This document shows, in pieces, positions 46,384 through 57,235 of a DNA stretch of 64,000 nt; position 1 is the stretch's first letter, and each line of letters starts with the position of its first letter. This stretch comes from Saccharomycopsis crataegensis (Eukaryota; Ascomycota; Saccharomycetes; Ascoideales; Saccharomycopsidaceae), in contig NW_027043831.1 of assembly GCF_037102585.1 (NCBI RefSeq), forward strand, positions 248,001 to 312,000. Direction: 5' to 3'. Made by a program: the position numbers and the translations under genes. A model generated the notes under the pieces. It saw only the letters and a list, made by a program, of their open reading frames with translations. It had not been told where the DNA came from and made no database searches.

Positions 46384-47561
46384 GATCTATGATAATATTT
46401 ATATGAGTATAATATTTATGTCTATAATACAATTGAGGCAGTAAGTAACAGTGATATATTTATATTTATTTATTTATTTTCTTTCAGTTGATAGCATACA
46501 GGTAATATCGATAAGAGGAGATGAGATGAGATGAGATGAGACGTGAGTTGAGATCAAAACAAACGCGAAAAATTCCAGCGAGTTATTTCGGGGAGAGGCG
46601 ACTTTTATTACCCGGACTTTTAAATGATTCTCATCATCATCACCACCACCCAGACACCACCACCAATAGCAGCAGCAGCAGCGGGGACAACAACAAGACT
46701 GGCAGGTTGAGAGAATCTTAAATGAATAGGGTGAGGATGATGATGGTATTGTTGTTGGTAGTAGGTGACTAAATAGTAATGTAGTTGGGTAACTATTTAG
46801 CGAAGTGAGAAGACAGTGTTGTTTTGTACACCGATATTCAAGAAGAAGCTTGTACTGTCTACACTTGTGTATATAATGAAAGAACACCAGACCTTATTGC
46901 TATGGGTATAGATCCTTTGGAAGGACACTGTTACATTGTGAGTGTCAAATAAAGAGAGGAAGAGTATTGTCTGTTGGGTGGCGAGTCAATAGCAAATGTT
47001 ATAGTGGTAACAACAATAGGATTCTGCTTGCCCTATTGAGACCGCGGTGTCTGGGCGAGTATTCGCGCACTTTGCTGCAAGCGTATGTACGTGACAGGAA
47101 GGACGACCGTGGCCAAACGGAAGATCGGCGCCTTTTGCAGTTCCAATGGAAACACCGGTGCTTTGGAGACAAAAAAAAAAATAAAAAAGAAAACGCAAAA
47201 TCACAAAAAAAAAAAAAAAAAAATTGAATTTCTCATAAGCACTATTGTACAATACATGTATATATACACATCCTAGAAGGAAAAAAAACACCAACAGACC
47301 CATTCTTCTCTATTAAATAATATATCCCCACCATCTATTAACTCTCTCACCTATCCATTCGCTATCCAACATATATTTATAGATTGTCACTATTGGGCTC
47401 CTTCCTCCCCCTTTCTAAATCGTCTGCCTGCTGTTCCCGTTTCTTAGTACTTCCGTCTAGCCAGCAAAAAATTATTGTCCTCAAGCCCCTCTATTGTGTC
47501 CATCAATCAAAAAATAACAACAACACATTCTTGTGGGATCCCCTTCAACAAACGTGCCATC
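46384..47561. promoter_or_regulatory. Divergent promoter region, RAD51 / coiled-coil gene
   Basis: 1.18 kb. Contains a GATGA pentamer array (46516-46541), CAT/CAC/CAG triplet runs (46629-46683), A runs (47171-47223) and a pyrimidine-rich tract (47395-47460) before the coiled-coil gene. Open frames on both strands here follow the simple repeats and have no motif. Confidence 0.5.
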
Positions 47562-49700
47562 ATGTTCTCAGTCGAATCAGCAAGGCACAAAGACCTTTTG
47601 AATAATACTTCGGATATTGGCTCAATGATTGCCCCTCCCGCCTCGATCCCGAAATTCCCTTCGCCTCAACGCCAACAACATCAACATCAACAACCAAACT
47701 TCGACCTCAACGCGTTTGATATCAGACATGCCGGATTAAAAGAAACAGAGCTTTCCCTTGTCAGTAAGCGTCAAACAAGACGTCCAGGAGGCTCTCTCGC
47801 ATCCGCCGCGTCCCAACATCTTAAAAACACCAGACCAAGCTCCCCAGTAATGTCCAGTTTTTCCAACCCTTCGCGTGTTAACTCAATGTCCTCTGCCTCC
47901 AGCGGCAGTGGGGGGAATAACTCACCCTTGAACCCAAAATCCAGTCCTAGATCTAGCGCTACTGCTCATAGCCCTCCAATTAATGGTGCCCCCCATGGGT
48001 TTTTCCCACCAAGAGCTCGTGGTGTACACCCAGGATCCCCTAAAAGTCCTCAACCTCCAAACCCTCCTAGAATGCTGAGTATTGATATCATCGCTATGGA
48101 AGAGAAAATCAAAGAATTACAAAGCGAACTTAATGATAAAGACGAACAAATTAGAAAATCTTTATCCGTGAGATCTAGTAATAATCCAATGATGGATGAA
48201 AAAATCATGAAACAATACGCTTCACTCGAGCAAGAAAACCAATTTTTGAGTGGCGAACTCAACTCCAAGAATAAAGAATTGGTAACGAGAATCAAAGAAC
48301 TACAACAAAAAAATGAAATAATAAAAGAAATGGAAACTTATACCAATGAACAATACGAGAAAATTAACCAATATGAAGAAGAAATTTCACGGCTTCAACA
48401 AGATGCATTGACAGCTGCTGATCAAGAAAGTTCACCAACAGTGGATCCGGAAACTGAACAAAAGCTCAAATTTTACGAGACAGAAGTCCTGAACCATAAA
48501 AATCTTGTACTACAATACCAACAGAAATTGGAAGAAATGAATCAAAATCTTGTCAAGCAGCGTTACAATATCAAGTTTGAATATGATGCCATCATTGAAA
48601 ACAAGATGAACGCCAATCAAAAATTAAAGAAGGAGATACTGGCGCTCGAAGAACAAGTTTCTGCATTGGAATTGCAGACCACAAATTTGGATGCCGAGAC
48701 CGAAGCGAAAACAGAGTATCTTCGTAATGAATCACACGAGGGTTTCTCATTCTTTATTGATTTCCTCAAAGATTCCGTGCTTTATATTCCTCCTCAATTG
48801 CTCAAAGAAAAATTGGCAATTGCCCAAGCGAATCCTGCTTTGATAAACATCAATGCCAATTACGATAACCAACTTAACGACTTGTTGACCCCAACGGAAA
48901 TTTTTGCATCTTCTCCTGATTTGCTCAATGAGAGCACTGAGACCAGTCCATCGGTGTTTTCCGATGTTCCAGCGACCTATACTCACCAAAATAATAGTTA
49001 TTCAACATCGATTTCTAGAAGCTCATCATTATACTCTAAATCAAAAGAAGTTGCCTCAAAAAGTGTTGCCACCACCCCGGAAAAATCCCTGGCGTCATTA
49101 TCTAAAGAAGCCGAGACTCCTCCATCATCATCTTCTTCAGATCAATTGAATATTGAAGATATTTCTGCGAATGACGAAGAAGAGGACGTATTCCGTAAGG
49201 CCATTAATGTTCCAAAAGAGGCTTTGTTGATGAAAGCAATCCAAGAACTTCGTATTGCTGCTGAGACTCGTGAATATCTTGCCGCTCAAAAGATTCAGCA
49301 GTTTGCTGATACTGCGGCAAATGCCAGTTATCTCGTGGCCAAGATGTCGTACAACAATGCCGCCCGTAGAGCGGAACAACACGAAAAAAATAAACAACAT
49401 AATACTCGACTTCTTGAGGTTGCTGATGTCTTGGGAAGTATTATTGGTGATAATGACGCAAGTGGTGAAATGGCTGGTAATCAACTATTATTATCGCCAA
49501 GTTTGGAGCAAGGAATTTCCAACAACTCGATGCATGAATTCCTTGGTACTAAGCCTTCTGTTACTCCGGCAGCTGAAGCTGTGGTTAAAGGTCCAAAAGT
49601 TGGAGGTTTGAGATTATTGAATATTGTGGCTCCACAAGATACTAACAATGAGAATGTGATTAGTGAACCAATAGTCGAGGAGGATGAGGTATTAATATAA
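47562..49700 (+). CDS. Coiled-coil protein of unknown function
   Basis: A 712-residue protein I do not recognise. The N-terminal 165 or so residues are low-complexity (Ser, Pro, Asn, Gln) with FDIRHAGLKETELSLVSKRQ, a possible short conserved motif. A long coiled coil fills about 175-395 (MEEKIKELQSELNDKDEQIR; KNKELVTRIKELQQKNEIIK), broken by a Pro at SSPTVDPE. Then a compact piece EGFSFFIDFLKDSVLYIPPQ, a Ser-rich linker (about 480-550), and a helical Ala-rich segment IQELRIAAETREYLAAQKIQ with AANASYLVAKMSYNNAARRA. It ends in an acidic VEEDEVLI. A cytoskeletal or cell-cortex scaffold would fit, but this is a guess from composition. The ATG at 47562 is used; 29 codons further up the frame holds only a TTG. 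Confidence 0.75.
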   Translation: MFSVESARHKDLLNNTSDIGSMIAPPASIPKFPSPQRQQHQHQQPNFDLNAFDIRHAGLKETELSLVSKRQTRRPGGSLASAASQHLKNTRPSSPVMSSFSNPSRVNSMSSASSGSGGNNSPLNPKSSPRSSATAHSPPINGAPHGFFPPRARGVHPGSPKSPQPPNPPRMLSIDIIAMEEKIKELQSELNDKDEQIRKSLSVRSSNNPMMDEKIMKQYASLEQENQFLSGELNSKNKELVTRIKELQQKNEIIKEMETYTNEQYEKINQYEEEISRLQQDALTAADQESSPTVDPETEQKLKFYETEVLNHKNLVLQYQQKLEEMNQNLVKQRYNIKFEYDAIIENKMNANQKLKKEILALEEQVSALELQTTNLDAETEAKTEYLRNESHEGFSFFIDFLKDSVLYIPPQLLKEKLAIAQANPALININANYDNQLNDLLTPTEIFASSPDLLNESTETSPSVFSDVPATYTHQNNSYSTSISRSSSLYSKSKEVASKSVATTPEKSLASLSKEAETPPSSSSSDQLNIEDISANDEEEDVFRKAINVPKEALLMKAIQELRIAAETREYLAAQKIQQFADTAANASYLVAKMSYNNAARRAEQHEKNKQHNTRLLEVADVLGSIIGDNDASGEMAGNQLLLSPSLEQGISNNSMHEFLGTKPSVTPAAEAVVKGPKVGGLRLLNIVAPQDTNNENVISEPIVEEDEVLI

Positions 49701-50820
49701 GGTTGATATTTTGAGTTTTTTTTTATTATTACTTTCTTTTTTCTTTTTCTTTTGCCATAACGATCCTTTTATGATTTTTTTTTTTCTTTCATGATTTTTT
49801 ACAGTTGATTTTCAGTGATTTTCATGATACCTCCCCCATCATTGAATAATAAGGAATTTTCAACAATTATTTTTCTTTTTTTCTTATTTGGTGAGAATGG
49901 AATTTTCTAAGTTTCCTTCTTGAATTATATATAAATACGTTTTTTCTTTTACTTTCTTACAAAATTTTTATTGTGATTACTTGACATGTTTTTTTTTTTT
50001 TTTTATTTGTTTTTCTTTTATTATGATTATTCCTTTACTTTCTTATTTTAATTTTGTACAGTATTTTTAAAAATTGTGAAGTAGATATTATTATTATGTG
50101 TTATTAGTTATTTAGATCGATTACCTGGATTTGTAGAAAAATCATGTATATTCTCCAGAAATGGAATACTTTTAGACGAGGTTGGGGATGTATCATTTAG
50201 ACGATGGATGGCAGGAACGCAGGATGATAAGATTTTTCAAATTATTAGACCTACATGGATATGAATATTCAAAAAACGTTAGAATATATATGTATATGAT
50301 TAAACAAATATAAACTCAAATGTGAAAATCTAGAGAAGAACTGAGAAGAAGAAAAAGAAGAAGAAGAAGCGCAGTCATTACAAATTAATGATGATATGAT
50401 ATGATCACCAGCGAAAATTCTATAGTAAATTCTATCCAAACTCATGCAATAAAAAAAAAAAGAAAACAGTAATAGAGAAATCAAGTAATTAAAATCTAAA
50501 ATCGAAATAGAAATTTAGTGAAACAAAAAAAAACCTTCCTCCTTAGTAGTATTAATGATGATTTCCAACTCTTATCTTTCTTTTCTCTTCGATATTTTGG
50601 TAAAATATGACCCCCACCCCCTCCCTCCTCCCAGGAATTGAATTGTTGTAAATAAGATATAAATCATAAGATGCAATTTAAAAGAAGAAAAAAAAAATTT
50701 GTCTGCCAAGTAATAAAGAAAAGAAATTGAAAAGAATGAATTTAAAGAAATGTCTCATATAATGAAAAAAAAAAAATGCAATCATAGTGTGCTCAACGAA
50801 AGTTGTAGCGCTTGTAATTA
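49701..50820. other. Intergenic between convergent genes
   Basis: 1.12 kb, long for a convergent gap. Very T-rich on the left (T-runs near 49720, 49776, 49990-50004) and A-rich on the right (50450-50530, 50688-50775), matching two 3' flanks. A GAAGAA run lies at 50345-50370. No ORF above chance and no RNA gene was recognised. Confidence 0.5.
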
Positions 50821-52617
50821 TTAATCCACAATCACACCATACTGCGTTGGTTTAGGATTGTTGTGATTCTTATTATTAGCATTGAACGACGGAATATCAT
50901 TGAACTGTCTTGGAACGTTTTGTGTTGGCTCTTCCCCAAGGCTATACATCGGGTCCTTAGAATACCCTTCGACCTCCTCGTCAGTATTATCACTTGGATC
51001 AGTTGGTAGATCGAGAAGATCCCATGGGGTCAATGGGGTGTTCATTACACTGCTATTAGCCCTCCCATTAGCCCCTCTAGATGAAGGAGGGATAGTGGTG
51101 CTGGAAGAGGCATGGGTCACCGGAGGTGCAGGCGCATCGAAAATACTACCGTATGATCGTTTCGTAGAATCAAAGGAAAGTCGTGATCGCTCATTGGGAT
51201 CTCCTAGTAATTCTTTAAGTGATGAGAATAATAATTTCGTCTGTTCTGGTTCTTGTTGGTCAAATATTTGACCAGCACCAGCACCACCACGATCGGTATG
51301 GAAATTGGTTAGTGATGAAGTGCTTTTATTATTATGAGTTCCTAAAAAACCATTCATAGTATGGGAAAATGGCATGTTTTCTGATTCGGAAGGTTGGGTC
51401 ACCGGGATATTGGTAGAATGCAGGGCTTTTGTTTCATATTCTTCAGCACTAGACGAAAGTCCTAATCCAATGTCTGTAGTGGTCGTGTCTTCATTATGTT
51501 GGTGTGGATGATGATGATGCTGTATATCATTGGAAGAAAGTGGTTGATAACGAGAAGCATTATCTCGATAAATTTTCCATTGATATAATGCCAATAAATC
51601 AAACGCTATTGTTCCCGCAGATCCTAAAATATATGGTAATTCCCGAATAAAGAAATCCCATCGGACTTCGGAGTTAGGGGCTTGGGCAAAATCGTCGCTG
51701 GTGAGGATCGATAACGTATAGAAAATGTTCCCATTAAGCGCGCAAAAAAACAAAAGAATCGAAAGTCCTTCGGTGGATTTGCGATGATAATTCTTCACAA
51801 GTTGGGGGATTCTTGCCGATAAATAAAGCAGCGTACAAAACCACGCGAATATTTTGCCAATAAGTTCCGAATTCTCCCCTAATACTGTAAACATTGAGTC
51901 CATAGTAGAAATCGTATTATGATTATTAATATTAGTGATGCCAATTGGGGCGCCCCGAACTTTACCAAAACTGGCAAGAAAGGAACCAGTAACCATATTG
52001 GAAAATGAATTGCCGGTTGGTAAAAGAGAGGTGAACAGACTTCCTCCCTTGCTCTGATTGTGGTTATTATTATTGACATTATTGAGGACATTATTGACAA
52101 AGTTCATCTTTGGTGCCGGTTTGCCTCCCCCGATGGCGATGGGCTGGGAAAATGTTGGCGGCGATAAGATATGCTCTGATGGGAACTCTGCTTCTGGGGA
52201 AGACGGCTGTTCTTGTAGATCATCACTGGTTAATTTCTGTAATCTTTGGGTAGAGAAGTATCGATGATGTTTGATCTTTGGGTATATTTTGGTGTAGTAG
52301 AGGTATTGTGAGCACAAGATAAGGTCGATACAACAATAATAACTCGATAACAATACTTGGAACGGAAGGGCATTGGTTAATATACAACCAATCAAGTTAG
52401 ACACATCACCAGCGACCCACGATGCCAAGAATCCAAAGGCAATACCATCAACCGATTGGTTTTTGTAATTCTCGATCACTTGGGGGATCTGGGCAAAGAG
52501 CCAAAAGGATAATGAGATATACCCCGATGTCAAAGAGATAGTATGAGAAAGAGAGTTCGGGTCAGATGGTGGGGCCGCCTCGAAGGTCAACGAGGGTAGA
52601 GACTCCAGGAGGTTCAT
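50821..52617 (-). CDS. PQ-loop vacuolar amino-acid transporter-like protein, extended
   Basis: A 598-residue PQ-loop protein related to the yeast vacuolar cationic amino-acid exporters Ypq1, Ypq2 and Rtc2. Two PQ-loop repeats are clear: FWLFAQIPQVIENYKNQSVD (about 37-56) with GIAFGFLASWVAGDVSNLIG, and LYLSARIPQLVKNYHRKSTE (about 270-289) with GLSILLFFCALNGNIFY. Seven hydrophobic segments can be placed in all. A loop of some 130 residues separates the two halves, and a Ser/Pro-rich C-terminal tail of about 240 residues follows the last span (WKIYRDN). S. cerevisiae Ypq proteins are about 300 residues, so loop and tail double the length; they may carry sorting or phosphorylation sites. The ATG at 52617 directly precedes LLESLPSLTFEAAPP. 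Confidence 0.85.
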   Translation of the reverse strand: MNLLESLPSLTFEAAPPSDPNSLSHTISLTSGYISLSFWLFAQIPQVIENYKNQSVDGIAFGFLASWVAGDVSNLIGCILTNALPFQVLLSSYYCCIDLILCSQYLYYTKIYPKIKHHRYFSTQRLQKLTSDDLQEQPSSPEAEFPSEHILSPPTFSQPIAIGGGKPAPKMNFVNNVLNNVNNNNHNQSKGGSLFTSLLPTGNSFSNMVTGSFLASFGKVRGAPIGITNINNHNTISTMDSMFTVLGENSELIGKIFAWFCTLLYLSARIPQLVKNYHRKSTEGLSILLFFCALNGNIFYTLSILTSDDFAQAPNSEVRWDFFIRELPYILGSAGTIAFDLLALYQWKIYRDNASRYQPLSSNDIQHHHHPHQHNEDTTTTDIGLGLSSSAEEYETKALHSTNIPVTQPSESENMPFSHTMNGFLGTHNNKSTSSLTNFHTDRGGAGAGQIFDQQEPEQTKLLFSSLKELLGDPNERSRLSFDSTKRSYGSIFDAPAPPVTHASSSTTIPPSSRGANGRANSSVMNTPLTPWDLLDLPTDPSDNTDEEVEGYSKDPMYSLGEEPTQNVPRQFNDIPSFNANNKNHNNPKPTQYGVIVD

Positions 52618-53548
52618 ATGTGATTATCGATGAGCCGGAGTAATGACAATTGTGATGTATCTCTTGTGGAAAGAAAGAATCGAACGATTGATTGTCAGAA
52701 ATTAATTCACGGAAAATTTGGGGCCGTATTTTTGCGTTCGAAAAGAGAAGTTAGGTGCGTCGCCTTGAAAAAAAAAAAGAGAGAGAATTTTTTTTTTTTT
52801 TTTGTCTGTAGGGTTGTTGTGAAGCCTTCTGGTATATATGTATTAATAGAGATCGGTATAGTGTGAATAGAAAGAGCTGTAAACAATATTCGTCAATGGA
52901 TGATTGATGGTTGGGGGGTAGGGGTGGGATTATTGGCCAAATTCGACACGAAAGGAGATTCAGGATGATTTTTGATACACGGAGCAGGTGATAGCAATTG
53001 TCTGTGTTGGGTAAGGAAATGACAGGATAGAGAGAGAGGGAAAATAAGTAACCAATATTATCTTTCTTTGGAAGAGTGACGGAGGGGTAGCTGTGTTAAA
53101 AATGATGATAATAATATATAAGATAAGAGAAATCACAGGAGGAAAAATTATTTGACGTCGACGATTTATGTCATTTTCAGATAAACTGTGACGACTGACT
53201 GATAAGATAACACGCAGTGCGATGCGCAGTGATGCATTGTTGGTGTGGCACATCACCACAGATGATTTTTGCTATTATTACTATTACTATTATTATTATT
53301 ATTGTTATTATTATTATTACTATTGTCACAATATTTTCCACATCCGTATTATCCTTTTTATTTATGACCACCACCCAAAAAAGAAAAAAGGTAGTGTCAC
53401 CTGGCACAGAAGAAAAGAAATGGGGAGGTTGTTGTCATTTGGTCCAAGGTGGGGTTCTCGCACATAGCAAGCTTTGGTGATATATAAATAAAACCATTGA
53501 CTGGGGTGACCGTTTCTTGATAATTGCATCAACCATAACACCATAAAA
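52618..53548. promoter_or_regulatory. Divergent promoter region, PQ-loop gene / small mitochondrial protein
   Basis: 931 bp. Contains a T/A homopolymer pair (52770-52803), a GGGGGTAGGGGTGGG stretch (52914-52928), a TTA/TTG triplet microsatellite (53275-53327) and a TATATAAATAAA (53480-53491) about 60 bp before the right-hand start. No gene recognised. Confidence 0.5.
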
Positions 53549-53962
53549 ATGTTTTACCTATTGAGATCAAATATCCGGATTATTTCAAGAACCCCTTGTC
53601 ATTACAGGAGCTTTGGGGTCTGCGTCGCAGCTAACAAATCGATTTCCGAAAACATCAAGCATACCGCCGATACCATCAACCACAAGCTCGGGGATATCGC
53701 TATCAATATTTTGGATAAAGCAGAACTGGCGGCCCAGAAGACAAAGAAAACGATGGATAGTGTGTCGCACAAATCTGGAGAACAGTTTGGCGAGGCAAAG
53801 GATAAATTGAAGCATGAAGCAGATGCAAAATTAAAGACAAGTAAAAACCGGGAGGAGTCAAGCACCCCCGAGGTCAAGAAGAATTTCAAAGGCTATGACA
53901 GTTTGGCCGATAAGGGGAAGAAAGTAGAGAGTGAACAAAATAGAGCCGATGATGGTTTGTAG
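53549..53962 (+). CDS. Small mitochondrial LEA-like helical protein
   Basis: A 137-residue protein. The N-terminus MFYLLRSNIRIISRTPCHYR is Arg-rich without acids, a typical mitochondrial presequence. Residues 30-110 form Lys/Glu/Ala-rich amphipathic helix with a rough 11-residue period (ENIKHTADTINHKLGDIAIN; KTMDSVSHKSGEQFGEAKDK), as in late-embryogenesis-abundant (LEA group 3-like) proteins that protect mitochondria from drying or heat. The end is polar (GYDSLADKGKKVESEQNRAD). Small LEA-like mitochondrial proteins are known in fungi, but no specific homologue comes to mind. Composition-based, so the functional part is inference. ATG at 53549, with a TATA box about 60 bp upstream. Confidence 0.65.
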   Translation: MFYLLRSNIRIISRTPCHYRSFGVCVAANKSISENIKHTADTINHKLGDIAINILDKAELAAQKTKKTMDSVSHKSGEQFGEAKDKLKHEADAKLKTSKNREESSTPEVKKNFKGYDSLADKGKKVESEQNRADDGL

Positions 53963-54202
53963 AAGAGGCTAGCCTAGTTTGTGGGGTTCGTTTATTATTG
54001 TCGACTTTCTCTGTTTGAGACTGAGGTAGTTTGTTTCTCCGTTATTCGTTTTTATGATTTTTATTTCTCACTACATACCAGGTTTACATCATTTATATTT
54101 AATTACATCCAAATAAATATATTGAAACCAGATTGGTAAAGTAAAAAAAAAAAAAAAAAAAAATTAAGAAAACCACAACAAAAACGTAGGGAAAATGGAG
54201 AA

Positions 54203-55427
54203 CTAATTCTTAATATCATGAGGGCTAGAATTCACAGTCTCGAGATTCTGGGTTGCCACTTTTTCTTGAAGAGCTGATCTTTGTATAACTTCTAAATAAT
54301 TGTAAGGAACATAACCAACTTTACCATCACGAGAGCGGCACTTCCACCACTGAGAAGGCTTTCCAAATGGATCGTTCTTTGACAACACCGCATAAAGTCC
54401 TCCTTGTTTCATTGCTAACTCGATATTTGGATCTTCTGGGTTAAAATCATACAACGCTCTGCAAAATTCGATACTTTTTGGATCAAGTGGTTCTCCATTA
54501 CCAATAAATCCCCCTGGCATACCGCCATTGAATCGCTGGTTACGCATTTGATGTTGTTGTGCTAGAGCTTTGACAAGCTTATTCAATAAATATGGGATAC
54601 CGAAGACCGCAGCCACAAAGATCAATAACGGCTTCAAAGAAATCCGTGGTTTCTTTTTATTTGGGCCACTGCTGAATTCATGGAACTCCTCGGTGCTAAA
54701 GTTGACTTTTTCCTTGAATATTCTTAGACCGGTGATTTTGTGTAATAGTTTTTTGATATACTTGATAATGGTGAATATCCCAAACACTGACCCCAACGCA
54801 TTTCGAAGATTCCCCATCTGCTCTCCCACCGACATCATGGTGAAAAATGACGATTGGGTCGCCATATACGTCGCCTCCAACATCTGAGCAAACCCTCCTA
54901 CGGCCCCAATCAAACTCTCAATTAATTGGAATGTCGCTTGGGTACTTGCGGCTAATCCTCCCATCCCGCCATTGGCCATCCCCGCCATCCCCATCCCATT
55001 CATCATCCCGTATCCTCCATATCCTCCATAACTTCCAAGACCTCCAAGGCCCATACCCATACCCATACCCCCATATCCTCCGTATCCTCCATATCCACCC
55101 AAGCTCGAGCCGTACATCAGACCATATCGTGAGCCAAAAGCACTTCCGTAAGGGTTACCTCCAATATCACCTTCCATACCTCCATTATTCGTTATTGCCA
55201 GTTGTCCTAGAGAATCTGGTTTCGGCGGTAGGGCTGTACTGGTGGTCGCTGCAGGAGCATTATTTAGTATATCGTCCATTATTTGTGTTTCTCCTGAGGC
55301 AGCTAAAAGTTGTGTTAGTATTTTTTGGAACTGTGTGTGACAAATGATGGAAAAAGCTTATCATATTCTTACCTGCAGCAGATGTTCCCAGCGATACTTC
55401 CCAAGGTTTTGCTCTTGGGACAGACAT
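54203..55427 (-). CDS. PEX13: Peroxisomal docking protein Pex13, two exons
   Basis: Peroxisomal membrane protein that docks the import receptors Pex5 and Pex7. Exon 1 is 55373-55427 and exon 2 54203-55302, with a 70-nt intron (donor GTAAGA, branch TACTAAC, acceptor TAG). The product is 384 residues. Exon 1 encodes MSVPRAKPWEVS, the conserved KPWE start lost if the ATG at 55279 were used. A Gly/Tyr-rich region (YGGYGGYGGMGMGMG) leads to the conserved ATFQLIESLIGAVGGFAQML and AQMLEATYMATQSSFFTMMS, a membrane segment (LLIFVAAVFGIPYLLNKLVK), and a C-terminal SH3 domain (ARALYDFNPEDPN ... WWKCRSRDGKVGYVPYNYLE). A CTG codon follows KPWEVS and may be Ser. Confidence 0.96.
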
Positions 55428-56429
55428 ATATTTTTGTAATATAAAAGAAGATAAAAAAAAATAGAGCTTCCTTTGCTGACTCTCGGATAATTTCGTAACT
55501 GTCAGATAATCAATTGGTGGGATGGTGTTAATCCGCCTATTTCTCTCATCTCAAAAATTATTGCTTTTTTTTCCCTCTCTGATTCAGGAGATTATCACGT
55601 GTTTATACTGCCATTTTACATCAGGAGTACCGGTGGTTGTTGTGATATTGATTTCATTATATAATTAAATAATAATATTATTATTCAGTAACATATTTTC
55701 TTCTGCAGCGTAGGTCTATATAATCCAGTCATTTCCAAATTCAATCGCTGGAAATATGTTGGCCCTATTAGTTCTGCTTACCAAACTGATTTGATCAAGT
55801 GCAGAGCTGATCTCTTGACAAGAAGATGACAATAAAGAGTGACAAAATAGTGATAGTGACTTTGAAGCGCTCGTGCATTTGAAATAAATAAGATATTTGA
55901 TTAGTCCGGGTGCACCAGTTGGCGTGATCATGTCGAAGACACGGAACTACTAGCAGTGGTGTTTGGGTTGGCTATGTTAGAACTCACAATATTACCATCA
56001 GCTTCAATGTTGGTCAATTATTAGGATGAACAGTAACCTACTGATAGCTCCCAAAAATTAAGATGATTATAGTGATGATGAAATGATTGGCTCGTGCTCT
56101 CAAGAAATTAGTTTCTTATGATGATCCAGATGATGAAGAAATAGAAATTATGAGAGAAGGCGGAAAGTCATATGAGGAATATCATGATGAACACCAAATT
56201 ATGAAAGATGATAGAAAATGAAAATCAAGACCAAGTTTCTGTGAATCACCATATATTTGGTTCCACGAACCGAGACACTGAAAATTGTCAAAATCAAGTT
56301 ATCTTGGCCATTCAATAAAATTTGTGAGTTGAAATTTGACTGTCGTAAGGATGGCAAGGAGCGTGTTTTCTGTTTTCACTTTGATGTTGCCTTCAGATAC
56401 CCAAAAGATTTCAGGAAACCTGTCTCAAA
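55428..56429. other. Intergenic with scattered coding-like scraps
   Basis: About 1 kb upstream of PEX13. After 56030 there are scraps of open frame (DDPDDEEIEIMREGGKSYEE near 56121; NENQDQVSVNHHIFGSTNRD near 56215; RKDGKERVFCFHFDVAFRYP near 56344) in changing frames. They may belong to the neighbouring reverse-transcriptase relic or to another dead gene; no family recognised. Confidence 0.4.
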
Positions 56430-57235
56430 ATTGTGATCCATGAAATCAAAAACTTTGGCAATTTTATCTTCCCACCACCCAAGAATGGTATCTGTCCATC
56501 GCCAATAAGCCGATTTTTGCTTCACATACACTCCAACGATATTTATGCCACCATAATGAAACCTAAAGCAGAGTTACTAGGTTTCATCGATGGCATCACC
56601 ATAATTGCCACTGGAGAGGGTAAAGAAATGGCAATTCTCTGCGTATAATGTCACAAAAAATTTTTAAGCACGTTGAATTTATCATTCTGATCCTTCTCCT
56701 CATCCAACACTTTTGCTCTTTGCTACTAGATCCTGTACTTAAGTCAGCACCTCAATCACTGTTCCTCACTTACTTTCTGGTCATTATCTTCACTTTCATT
56801 AGCGTCATATCAAAGAACTTAGAAAAGGCTTTAACGATATATCAGTAATAGGCATGAGAATGTAACAGTTTTTGGATATGGAGCAAGATGACAATACTTG
56901 ATTATTCAAGGGCCAGCATTGGGAAAAGTACCAAAATTGTAACATATACTTTATGCTATTTTGTAATTAAAACAAAGGGACAAGTAAGTGAAACTTTTGG
57001 AATTATGGCTGTACGACAAGATAGACTGTAGCTAGCACTTATATATGATCACGCAACAAGATAGAATCCATGATATATGGAGCTCGAAATATATCAGAAA
57101 AATGTCAAAAAGAATACAAATGCACAATAATACTCCAGCTTTACAAAAGTTGTATTGTGGTTAAACTAGCATATGGTTCTGAAGTACGCACAGAGCATAT
57201 TCATTATCCAGAAAATGGATGTAGCGGAGATTAAC
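56430..57235 (+). mobile_element. Decayed LINE-like reverse transcriptase remnant
   Basis: Three successive scraps, in order, resemble parts of a non-LTR retrotransposon: NGICPSPISRFLLHIHSNDI (compare GxPQGSPLSPxLFxIYxND), shortly followed by LLGFIDGITIIATG (compare LxGxxDDxTIIATG, the RT active-site region), then near 56865 a FLGMELDxxLSFKxH-like stretch in two frames, and near 57170 LAYGSEVRTEHIH (compare the LxYGSEVW of the region after RT). The order and spacing fit a LINE. The frame is broken many times and the active-site motif is incomplete, so the element is dead and old. No 3' tail or target duplication is visible. Confidence 0.5.

Noticed and set aside
46474-46887. 137-codon minus-strand frame in the RAD51 upstream region
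   Set aside because: Driven by CAT/CAC/CAG triplet repeats, with Cys- and Trp-rich text typical of repeat complement.
53217-53480. Frames with long Ile/Tyr runs
   Set aside because: Translation of the TTA/TTG microsatellite in several frames; not a protein.
54847-55347. 166-codon plus-strand frame over PEX13
   Set aside because: Mirror of the Gly/Tyr-rich coding repeat of PEX13; no motif of its own.
55303-55372. Start of PEX13 at the ATG at 55279
   Set aside because: It would drop the conserved KPWE start, which is found upstream behind a consensus intron.
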